This document shows positions 17,780 to 25,378 of a stretch of 64,000 bases of DNA, one piece after another. The stretch lies in the NCBI GenBank assembly GCA_913057905.1, contig CAJXPB010000005.1:266557-330556 (forward strand), in the 5' to 3' direction. The first letter of the stretch is position 1. Every line of letters begins with the position of its first letter. This DNA is from an uncultured Pseudomonadota bacterium. GTDB taxonomy: Bacteria; Myxococcota_A; Bradymonadia; Bradymonadales; Bradymonadaceae. The position numbers were made by a program, and so were the translations under genes. The notes under the pieces are model-generated. The model made no database searches. It had not been told where the DNA came from and saw only the letters and a program-made list of their open reading frames with translations.

Positions 17780-18201
17780 GATGTGGGGATCTCCGTGTTG
17801 TCGAGATTGTTCAGGCTATTGATGACATTGGCGCGGGTCTGGGGGTCGGCCTCGTCGAGGAGTTGGCGCAACACAGAGGTGACGCGGTCGCTCTCGAGCA
17901 GCAGTGCCCAGTCCTTTGGCGACAGAAAACATACCCGACGCGTCTCGGCGTCGGCAAAGGTCAACTGCAGAACGAACCGATCCTCGCGGCCGGGTTCGCG
18001 GCGCCGGTCGACCGTCTCGAGGACCACGTCACCGCCGGGTTCCAGCTCCAGAAGATCCTCTTCGACGCTATGGAGATGACGATAGATCCGCACGGCTCGT
18101 TGGACCGTCGGATCGTCGTATGCGTCGAAGTTCTTGTTGCGGCTGAAATCGACGTCGTTGTCGCGCAGCAGCCGCCGCACGATTTTGTAGGTGAGATCCA
18201 T
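17776..18201 (-). CDS. Hypothetical protein
   Basis: A 141-residue acidic cytoplasmic protein starting MDLTYKIVRRLLRDNDVDFSRNKNFD. No signal peptide or membrane segment is visible, and no family is recognised. It is the first gene of a minus-strand run with the small lipoprotein (4-base overlap) and the TldD-like protease, with the S8 protease gene upstream. Coding is supported by the overlap, codon bias and length. Confidence 0.6.
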   Translation of the reverse strand: MDLTYKIVRRLLRDNDVDFSRNKNFDAYDDPTVQRAVRIYRHLHSVEEDLLELEPGGDVVLETVDRRREPGREDRFVLQLTFADAETRRVCFLSPKDWALLLESDRVTSVLRQLLDEADPQTRANVINSLNNLDNTEIPTS

Positions 18202-18264
18202 AGCGGCGAGTGCCGAAGATGGCAGATAATCGTTGATGTCGCAGGGAGCAGTCGAGCGGCCGGG

Positions 18265-21045
18265 TCAACGGCGCTTCAAATGTCTCATACCTGCACCCAA
18301 TGCCATCAACAACAGCACACCGAAGTCTATTCGGAAAGGCGTGGATCCATCCGATGTACCGGCCGAGCAGCCGGAGGAAGGAGGAGGTCGGTCGTTGTCG
18401 AGATCGCCGAGTTCGGTCGGGGCGGCGTCGAGTCCCGCATCGCCGTTCGAGTTGCCCGCATCGGGCCCGGTGTCGGCATCCGAGTCCCCGACATCGGTAT
18501 CCCCGGGGTCGGTCGGATTGCTGTCGGGCACCGAGAATTCCACGACCTCACCGTCTTCGGCACCTCGTGCGTCGCGGACTGCGACGCGAGCGACCCGCAT
18601 GCCTCCTGGGGCCGGTTCGGCGCGAAACGTGTACTGCGAGCGTCCGGTCCAGCCGGTTTCCCAGTCTCCGTCGTAGTTGACGTCGTATCGGAATTCCACG
18701 GGATCGCCGTCCGGATCTTGGCTGGCCGAGGCGTCGAGAATGACGTCCTGTTGTTCTCGCTGCACCTCCACGGACGCGTTGGGTCGGTTGTTGAACCCGC
18801 CCATCGTACCGGGAACCAGATTTTGCATGGTCAGACGCCCGTATCCCCAGGTGTTGGCCGGAAATTCGGCGGGCGTCGGCGACAACCCCTGACGGGCGGC
18901 CGAGGAGAAGAGAGTGTCGACGAGGGCCCGTCCATCGGAGCCGGGATTGAAATCGCGGAGGATCGCCAGGGCACCGGCGACGTGCGGGGCCGCGCCACTC
19001 GTCCCGCCGAACGCCGAATACCAGACGTTCTCGCCGTCGGCTGACAGTGGACCCCTCGAGGGGTTCGGCGCGTAGGGGTTGTCGGGGGCCACGAGGTCGA
19101 CTCCGTGGTCTCCGCGCAGGAACGGTCCACGTCCCGAAAATTCTCGAAGCTTCGGAATGTCGGGAGTCGGCCTGGCGGCCATGGCCCCGACGCCGATGGC
19201 ACCTTTGGAGGCGGCAGGGTAACTCGCCGTCGATTCGTTGGAGGTCGATTCCTGCCAGCCGACGCCTTGGGACCATCCGGTATGCCGGTCCGAGATTCGT
19301 CCGATAATGCGCGTATTCGAGGCGGGGGCCGTCGTCCGGAACAGCCATGTGCCCGGCGCGATGGTGACCTCGGGGTTATCGGCCGTCAGAATGAAGGCGA
19401 AATACTGGGTACCTCTTCGGGTCGTCTCGAAGGTCGAGCGCAGCGTGGAGTTTTCGATCGAAAGGTCCGCGGAGTCGGCATCTCCATTGAGCGTGATCGC
19501 GACTTTTTCTCCCGAGGGTGACTGAAGGGAGACCGTGCGCGTCTCCGAGGTCGACCATTGGAGGATGCCGAAGATCTCGTGGACCGCCCTCGATCCGTCT
19601 CCGGTGTCGACACGTCCGGGTTGCTGGAAGGGGAGGCGAGTGGTCGTTCCCGCGGATACATCGCGGACGATGTTTTTTCCCGACTGGTTCAGATTTCCGA
19701 CGGGCACCACCTGAGGAACGCCATTGCTGTGAGCGTTTTCGATGGCGTAATCGAGGTTCGTCGAACCGTCCAGGGGTCGAAAGAACGGATTGCTCCACTC
19801 GTGCAGTACCACATCAGCGTTTCGGTCGAGGGCGTCGCGCAGGGCTTGAAGGTGCTCGGCCGAATTCTCGAGTTCGCCGCGGTCGCGGCCATATACGAGC
19901 AGATCAGCGGCCGGTGCCAGGCCCGCGGCGTCGTGAAAACGGGGGTTGTCGCTGGCGAGGATCCCGGCCACAGCCGTGCCGTGGAACGAGGCCGATGTCT
20001 CGCCGGCCTGGATCATGTTGTCCCCTCGGCGATAGGTGCCGGTGTCAGTCCGCATGTGTCGAATCTTCGACGAATTGAGTCCCACCAGGCGCTCGTTCGG
20101 GTCGGTCTGCCCGTCGCCGTCCAGGTCGTCCCACACAAACAGGGGTTCGCCGTAGGCGGGGTCGGACTCGCCGAAGCCGGCGGAGGTGCCGACGTTGCGG
20201 AGCCGGTCGCGGTTGGTGTCGACGTACAACCAGTCACGTCGGATGTCGAAGGTGCCGTCGTCGCCGGAGATGTCACCGTCAAGGGTTCGGGTGGCGCCTT
20301 CGACGAGTCTGAGTCGTTCGTCGTCCTCGATGGTTCCCGAGCCGTCCAGGTCGATTCCGTCGACGCCGAGCGTGAGTTCGCCGTCACCGTCGACGTCTCG
20401 CCACGCGTGAACGGCGCCATCCGGGTGGAAAAACGCCGGATGCAGCACGTGGACGGGCGAATCGATCATCGCCACGGTGACGCCTTCGCCGGCGGGTACG
20501 CGGCTGCGGCTGGTCGGTCTGGGGAGGCCGATGGCTTCGGTCGACTTTGACATCGGCCGGAGCTGGCCGGGCCGACGCGCTACTTCGGCGCGTTGAAGCC
20601 CTTCGATCGTCGACAGGATCTCGACTGCATCCAGGGGGACGACCGCAGTGTAGATGTGACCGAGGCTCGGCTGACCCTCGGCCCACTCAACGGTGATGCC
20701 CGCCGACGCCAGGCGGTCACGCGTCGCGGGTTCAGGTCGAGCGTCGAATCGAAGCAGTGTCGGAACGCCCGAGGGAGTCTTCAAATCGTCGAGAACCGTC
20801 GGCGGCGCGGCCGGTCGGGTCTGGAGCCCTTCGATGAGTCCGAACATCGGGTCGATCGACGGAGCGGGGGCTTCCTGCTGCCAATCCTGCCCGTCGTCGA
20901 AGGGATCGTCGTGCGTCTGGCCGAGTCCATCGACGGGAAGGGTCAGCATCAGGAGCGCGACGCAGACAACCAGCGGGTGAAATCGGTACCCTCCGGTATC
21001 TGAGTCGTGTTGCTGGCTCATCGGGAACCCGTCCATGGTCGTCAC
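18265..21045 (-). CDS. Secreted S8 (subtilisin-like) serine protease with MYXO-CTERM-like tail
   Basis: A 926-residue exported protease. The catalytic triad is visible: Asp in VAMIDSPVHVLHPAF (about 192), His in SFHGTAVAGILASD (about 353) and Ser in GGTSGAAPHVAGALA (about 681). Between Asp and His are Asp-rich calcium-loop insertions (DVDGDGELT, DLDGSGTIEDDE, DLDGDGQTDPNE). Before the tail is a Pro-Asp-rich PKD-like segment. The C terminus has a Cys-containing linker (SSGCSAG), a hydrophobic helix (FGVLLLMALGAG) and RHLKRR, as in MYXO-CTERM sorting signals. The start is uncertain: GTG 21045, ATG 21036 or ATG 21021, which leads directly into the signal peptide region. Confidence 0.88.
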   Translation of the reverse strand: MTTMDGFPMSQQHDSDTGGYRFHPLVVCVALLMLTLPVDGLGQTHDDPFDDGQDWQQEAPAPSIDPMFGLIEGLQTRPAAPPTVLDDLKTPSGVPTLLRFDARPEPATRDRLASAGITVEWAEGQPSLGHIYTAVVPLDAVEILSTIEGLQRAEVARRPGQLRPMSKSTEAIGLPRPTSRSRVPAGEGVTVAMIDSPVHVLHPAFFHPDGAVHAWRDVDGDGELTLGVDGIDLDGSGTIEDDERLRLVEGATRTLDGDISGDDGTFDIRRDWLYVDTNRDRLRNVGTSAGFGESDPAYGEPLFVWDDLDGDGQTDPNERLVGLNSSKIRHMRTDTGTYRRGDNMIQAGETSASFHGTAVAGILASDNPRFHDAAGLAPAADLLVYGRDRGELENSAEHLQALRDALDRNADVVLHEWSNPFFRPLDGSTNLDYAIENAHSNGVPQVVPVGNLNQSGKNIVRDVSAGTTTRLPFQQPGRVDTGDGSRAVHEIFGILQWSTSETRTVSLQSPSGEKVAITLNGDADSADLSIENSTLRSTFETTRRGTQYFAFILTADNPEVTIAPGTWLFRTTAPASNTRIIGRISDRHTGWSQGVGWQESTSNESTASYPAASKGAIGVGAMAARPTPDIPKLREFSGRGPFLRGDHGVDLVAPDNPYAPNPSRGPLSADGENVWYSAFGGTSGAAPHVAGALAILRDFNPGSDGRALVDTLFSSAARQGLSPTPAEFPANTWGYGRLTMQNLVPGTMGGFNNRPNASVEVQREQQDVILDASASQDPDGDPVEFRYDVNYDGDWETGWTGRSQYTFRAEPAPGGMRVARVAVRDARGAEDGEVVEFSVPDSNPTDPGDTDVGDSDADTGPDAGNSNGDAGLDAAPTELGDLDNDRPPPSSGCSAGTSDGSTPFRIDFGVLLLMALGAGMRHLKRR

Positions 21046-21130
21046 ACGAGAATGCGCAATTCCCGATGATAAGGGATGAGACGTTAAAAAGCGAACGCCT
21101 CAAATATTCTACTGTAACGACCGTGAAACA

Positions 21131-21772
21131 TCAGGATTGCTCGCGCATCGTGTTCACACGGCTACAGAGCATCGAGACGCCTGCAGGGATGACCGTGGTG
21201 CAGAGTTCGATCGCGAGCACGGTGATGAGGACGGTCGATATCTGGAAGAGGTTGCGCCAGTCCGCCTGCATCGGCTGGGAGAGATACCACCACCAGAGGC
21301 CGATGACGGCGGTGCTTCCCGTGACGGTCAGAAACGGGTAGACGAGAAAGCCGTTTGCAAGGCGCGTGGTGCCCAGGGAGGCCGCCTGCCGCGGATGTTC
21401 GCGCCAGAGCAACACCGCGGTGACGAGTGTGCCGATGGCTGACAGCACGAGCGCGATCCAGAAGAACATGGAACCGAGCCGTGTGTACATGCCGAAGGTC
21501 CCGAACCCGAGCAACAACAGTCCGGGAATCAACGTGACGGCTTTCATGCCGATCCGCAGTCCTCGAGAACGAGCGAAGGTGAGACTGATCCAGCTACCCC
21601 AACTGATACTGCAGACGGCGGCGAGGAGAAACAGCCCGAAGCAGAGCGTCCCTCCGCCACAGGCCGCCGGAGACAGGGTGCCGGCCACCAGAATGGCGGC
21701 GCCCGTCGTCAACACGTTCGCGCCGATCCAGAGTGCGCTCTCGCCGAGCAGTCGTTTCAGATAGTGAGACAT
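21131..21772 (-). CDS. Hypothetical multi-pass membrane protein
   Basis: A 213-residue protein with about six hydrophobic segments (ALWIGANVLTTGAAILVAG, CFGLFLLAAVCSISWG, LIPGLLLLGFGTFGMY, MFFWIALVLSAIGTLVTAVLL, VYPFLTVTGSTAVIGLWWWYL, ISTVLITVLAIELC). No motif identifies a transporter or enzyme. Start ATG at 21772. It is separated from the S8 protease gene by about 85 bp and is divergent from the nucleotidyltransferase at 21950. Confidence 0.6.
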   Translation of the reverse strand: MSHYLKRLLGESALWIGANVLTTGAAILVAGTLSPAACGGGTLCFGLFLLAAVCSISWGSWISLTFARSRGLRIGMKAVTLIPGLLLLGFGTFGMYTRLGSMFFWIALVLSAIGTLVTAVLLWREHPRQAASLGTTRLANGFLVYPFLTVTGSTAVIGLWWWYLSQPMQADWRNLFQISTVLITVLAIELCTTVIPAGVSMLCSRVNTMREQS

Positions 21773-21949
21773 GACGGCGTTCCAAGTCGGGGAGTGGTGA
21801 ACAGAGACCTCGACATTCCGGAAAAACCTGCGGCGGCGTCTTTATTCCGCACGCCCATCCGCCCCATCGGTTGACTTGCCGAGCCAATACGGCAGGGTAT
21901 CGGCGAACACACGACGCCCGCATCAGACAGTCTACTTCAGGAGTCCTTC

Positions 21950-22714
21950 GTGACCAAGCATGCCATCATCCTCGCGGCCGGCAAGGGAAGCAGACTCGAG
22001 CCGCAGGAGGGCCACAAACTTCTGGTCGAGATCGACGGACGCACGATGTTGCAGCGTCATCTGGCCAACTTCGAGGCGCTGGGGGTCACCGACGTGACCA
22101 TCGTCGTCGGCTGGGAGCACCGGGTGCTCGAGAGCGCGCTCGCCGCGGCCTCGGTACCCGAGGGCATCAGCCTCCATACGGCGATCAACCCGGCCTTCGA
22201 GGGCAATCTGGGGTTGTCGGTGCTGGTCGGCGCCGATCAGGCGATGCGAAACACGTCCATCGACCGGCCGGTGCCGTTTTGGCTGACGATGAGCGATCAC
22301 ATCTATCAGCCGGCGCTCTTCGATCGGCTGGCGGAGATCTTTGCGGAGCGTCGTCCCGAGGACGCGGAGGCGATGTTGGCGGTCGACGGGCAGATCGACG
22401 AACTCTTCGATGTGCCCGACGCCACCAAGCTGCGGGTCGACGACGCGGGGCGCGTCGAGGAGATCGGAAAGCGTGTCGACGATTTCGACTGGGCCGACAC
22501 CGGATTGTTCTGGTGTGGCGAAGGATTCGTCGAGGCTCTGGACGAGTTGAGACGTCAGCATGGCGACGGGTTCAAGACCGCGGCGGCCGTTCACGCGCTC
22601 GACCGGCGCGGGGCGCTGTGGATGTGGGACATCGGCGACGCCCGGTGGCAGGATGTCGACACGCCGCAGGCTCGGCGCCACGCCGAGGAGCACGCCGACT
22701 GGTGGCGCCAATAA
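21950..22714 (+). CDS. Nucleotidyltransferase, inositol-1-phosphate cytidylyltransferase-like
   Basis: The 254-residue protein has the NTP-transferase signature HAIILAAGKGSRLEP at the N terminus, the lysine-containing HKLLVEIDGRTM and the active-site region PFWLTMSDHIYQP. The combination of MSDHIYQP with DATKLRVDDAGRVEEIGK and DTGLFWC resembles L-myo-inositol-1-phosphate cytidylyltransferases, which make CDP-inositol for di-inositol-phosphate solutes or phosphoinositol lipids. A sugar-phosphate nucleotidyltransferase of another specificity is the alternative. GTG 21950 is supported by GGAG. A strong terminator hairpin follows, and the thiolase gene converges from the other side. Confidence 0.75.
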   Translation: MTKHAIILAAGKGSRLEPQEGHKLLVEIDGRTMLQRHLANFEALGVTDVTIVVGWEHRVLESALAAASVPEGISLHTAINPAFEGNLGLSVLVGADQAMRNTSIDRPVPFWLTMSDHIYQPALFDRLAEIFAERRPEDAEAMLAVDGQIDELFDVPDATKLRVDDAGRVEEIGKRVDDFDWADTGLFWCGEGFVEALDELRRQHGDGFKTAAAVHALDRRGALWMWDIGDARWQDVDTPQARRHAEEHADWWRQ

Positions 22715-22717
22715 AAC

Positions 22718-22747
22718 GGGGCCGCAGACGGTGAAGTCTGCGGCCCC
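22718..22747 (-). terminator. Intrinsic terminator hairpin between convergent genes
   Basis: A perfect 12-bp stem (GGGGCCGCAGAC / GTCTGCGGCCCC) with a 6-base loop. On the minus strand it is followed by GTTTTAT, giving a short U-run that fits termination of the thiolase transcript. The plus strand lacks a U-run, so it may work in that direction only weakly. Confidence 0.75.
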
Positions 22748-22770
22748 GGCATCGGTCATGCAGTCGGAAT

Positions 22771-24012
22771 TCAGCCCAGATTCTTGAGAACGAACGAGAC
22801 CGTGGTGCGGTCGTCGCCGCCCATGTTTGCGGTCAATCCGACCTGCGGGACGTCCGGGACCTGGTAGTCGCCGCACTTGCCCTTCATCTGGCGGTAGATC
22901 TCCATGACCTGCTTGATGCCGGTCGCGCCGACCGGGTGGCCAAAGGAGATGAGTCCGCCGCCGGTGTTGACCGCGATGTCGCCATCGATGGCCGTGGCGC
23001 CGGAGCGAGCCAGTTCGGCTCCCTTGCCCGGGTCGGCCCATCCGAGTGCTTCGTACATCAGAAGCTCGGTCACGGCGAAGCAGTCGTGGACTTCGGCCAC
23101 ATCGACGTCGCTCGGCTTGATGCCGGCATCCTCGTAGGCTTCGCCGGCGGCCTGCTCGGTGTTGCCCAAGACCGTGTAGTCGTCGACATCGCCGAGCGGA
23201 CTCGTGCGCCAGCCGTAACTTGCGACTTCGACGCAGTCGTTCGGGTCGATGCCGAGTTTATTCAACCCTTCCTCGGTGGCGAAGATCGCCGCGGCGGCGC
23301 CGTCGGTGACCTGCGAACAATCCTTGACCTTCAGGTGCGGCTTCAATTCCTCGTTTTTCAGGAAGCAGAAGTTGTTGTCATTGACCGAGGAGACCTCTTC
23401 GAGGCTCACCTCGATGTCGCGCATGTGAGCCTTCGGGTTTCGGTTGCCGTTGTCGTAGGCCTTCTTGACGACGTAACCGATGTCTTCGTCGGTGACATCG
23501 AACTTTTCTTTATAGTGCTTGGCTCGGCGGGCAAACATCGCCGGGAAGGTGAAGTCGTCGAGCTCGCGCTCGGTCTCCCAGTGCGCGGCGCGGGCCAGGT
23601 AGCCGGCTCCCTCTCGGGCGCTGACGTTGGTCTGCACCTCGGCGCCGGCGGCCATCACGATGTCGCTGCCGGTCTGCAGGGCATCGACGGCGTTGACGCA
23701 GGCGAGTCCACCCGACGCACAGGCCCCTTCGACGCGCTGGAAGGGTTTGCCCTCCAGAGCTTCGTTGGCCCGCTGGGCCAGAGCCCCCATGTGTCCCTGA
23801 TTGGCGAAGCACTCTCCGGCGAAGTTGCCGATGTATCCGCGGTCGATGGCATCCGGGTCGACCCCGGTGTCGTCGAAGGCCGTGTTGATCGCCTCGCTGA
23901 GGTGTTCTTCGAGTGTCGGATTGTCACCGTCTTCGTCCCAATCCGGTCGGCCTTTTCCGATAAAATCGGTGATGTGACCGCCGACGAGATAGATAGACTG
24001 GTTTGGTTTCAT
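22771..24012 (-). CDS. Thiolase family acyl-CoA acyltransferase (SCP-x-like)
   Basis: The 413-residue protein is a thiolase: nucleophilic Cys in GACASGGLACVNA (about 97), His in EVHDCFAVTE and the C-terminal GHPVGATGIKQ, with NTGGGLISFGHP. Sequence features (ADxEVHDCF rather than the classical NEAFA) place it with SCP2/SCP-x-type thiolases that act on branched or unusual acyl-CoAs or make acetoacetyl-CoA. AGGAG lies at good spacing before ATG 24012. It could supply acetoacetyl-CoA to the mevalonate route encoded 10 kb away, but this is conjecture. pdxH lies 127 bp upstream on the same strand. Confidence 0.85.
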   Translation of the reverse strand: MKPNQSIYLVGGHITDFIGKGRPDWDEDGDNPTLEEHLSEAINTAFDDTGVDPDAIDRGYIGNFAGECFANQGHMGALAQRANEALEGKPFQRVEGACASGGLACVNAVDALQTGSDIVMAAGAEVQTNVSAREGAGYLARAAHWETERELDDFTFPAMFARRAKHYKEKFDVTDEDIGYVVKKAYDNGNRNPKAHMRDIEVSLEEVSSVNDNNFCFLKNEELKPHLKVKDCSQVTDGAAAAIFATEEGLNKLGIDPNDCVEVASYGWRTSPLGDVDDYTVLGNTEQAAGEAYEDAGIKPSDVDVAEVHDCFAVTELLMYEALGWADPGKGAELARSGATAIDGDIAVNTGGGLISFGHPVGATGIKQVMEIYRQMKGKCGDYQVPDVPQVGLTANMGGDDRTTVSFVLKNLG

Positions 24013-24139
24013 GGCACTCCTCGCAGTGGAGAAAAAAGCGGCTAGGAACGGGATATCGCACGCGCCGGGTTACAAAAGTACGGCCCTTTTGGCAACGGAT
24101 CGACCGGCGTCGAGCATTCCGGGCACATCTGTTGTGGGC

Positions 24140-24784
24140 CTACGGATTCAGTCGCCGTCGCCTCCACTCACCGTCTTCGAGTGTCTTGTCGTCCGCGACG
24201 AATTCCCACCGGTCATGGAGCCGAGCCTCGCCGGCGCGCCAGAACTCCATGCGTCGTGGCGACAGACGAAAACCTCCCCAATGGTCGGGGCGGGGGACCT
24301 CCCGGCCCTCGAACTCCGACTCCCAGTGTTCGTAAGACTCCAGGAGTGCGTCACGGGAGTCGATGGGAGAGGATTGATTCGACGCCCAGGCCCCTATCTG
24401 GCTGGCGCGGGGGCGCGAGGCGAAATAGGCGTCGGACGTCTCCTCGTCGACCCGGCGGCACGGCCCTTCGATCCGGATCTGCCGATCGAGCGGACGCCAG
24501 TAAAAGAGCATGGCCGCGCGCGGATTCTCATCGAGCTCCTGCGCCTTTTTGGATCGGTAGTTCGTATAAAACACAAAACCGCGCCGGTCCCACTGCTTGA
24601 GTAGTATGACTCGAGAGCTCGGGGACCCATCGGCGGAGGTCGTGCTCAAGGTCGCCGCGTTGGGATACTTCAACGCGTGAGCGTTCGAGGCGGCTCCTTC
24701 GCTGTCGGCGAGATCGAACCAGCGCTCGAACCACTCGAAGGGATCATCGAGGGGCAACGTTTCGTTATTATTTTTTGTTACCAT
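24140..24784 (-). CDS. pdxH: Pyridoxamine 5'-phosphate oxidase
   Basis: FMN enzyme oxidising pyridoxine/pyridoxamine phosphate to pyridoxal phosphate. The 214-residue protein shows the family's FMN and substrate motifs: SSRVILLKQWDRRGFVFYTNYRSKKAQEL, AAMLFYWRPLDRQIRIEG, and the C-terminal PDHWGGFRLSPRRMEFWR and WRRRRLNP. Length matches the family. MVTKNNNETLPLDDPFEW at 24784 is chosen as start; the frame runs 50 codons further but that part is unlike the family. It is divergent from clpS. Confidence 0.93.
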   Translation of the reverse strand: MVTKNNNETLPLDDPFEWFERWFDLADSEGAASNAHALKYPNAATLSTTSADGSPSSRVILLKQWDRRGFVFYTNYRSKKAQELDENPRAAMLFYWRPLDRQIRIEGPCRRVDEETSDAYFASRPRASQIGAWASNQSSPIDSRDALLESYEHWESEFEGREVPRPDHWGGFRLSPRRMEFWRAGEARLHDRWEFVADDKTLEDGEWRRRRLNP

Positions 24785-24973
24785 GGCCGGAGTTGGTGCA
24801 TCAGACGAATGAGCTGGTAGGATCAATGCCACGCATCGGTTAAGATGCAACCGACCGTCGCGGGATTGAAATTTGGGTCGAGCCGACTCGCGATTATGTT
24901 GACGCAGGCGCCGAGAGCCCACCGCCCTGTCCAATCCGTCTCAAGCCAGTCTGTAAGAGGACAGCCGCTAGCC

Positions 24974-25288
24974 GTGAGTGATCAACAGCTCGACGAACAG
25001 GTTATCGAACGGGAGGAGACCGATGAAGAGACGACCGAACCGAAAAAGTACAAAGTTGTGTTTCTGAATGACGATTACACGACGATGGAGTTCGTCGTCC
25101 GAGTCCTCCAGCACATTTATCGCAAATCATCGGCCGAGGCGACCGAGATCATGCTGAAAATTCACAACCGCGGCCGCGGCGTCGCCGGCATTTATTCGCG
25201 AGAGATCGCGGAGACGAAGGTCCGGCAGACGATCTCGCTGGCCCGCGAAGAAGGACACCCACTCCAGGTGACCATCGAGCCGGAATAA
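24974..25288 (+). CDS. clpS: ClpS adaptor of the ClpAP protease
   Basis: ClpS delivers N-degron substrates (N-terminal Leu, Phe, Tyr, Trp) to ClpA. The conserved core KYKVVFLNDDYTTMEFVVRVL contains the Asn-Asp pair that binds the substrate amino terminus, followed by the MLKIHNRGRGVAGIYSREIAETK region that contacts ClpA. GTG 24974 gives 104 residues, the usual length, with AGAGGA a little far upstream; the frame is open for 43 codons before it. clpA follows after 90 bp, so both are probably one unit; aat, which makes N-degrons, is also in the window. Confidence 0.92.
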   Translation: MSDQQLDEQVIEREETDEETTEPKKYKVVFLNDDYTTMEFVVRVLQHIYRKSSAEATEIMLKIHNRGRGVAGIYSREIAETKVRQTISLAREEGHPLQVTIEPE

Positions 25289-25378
25289 CCACTCCGGATG
25301 GACCTTCGCGGATTGATTTTCTCGGTTGATGTGTTGACCACTCGGGACAACCTCGCAACCTACGTAGCGTGAGCGACA

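Noticed and set aside
22936..24045. Plus-strand open frame of 369 codons over the thiolase
   Set aside because: Shadow of the minus-strand thiolase, which has clear catalytic motifs.
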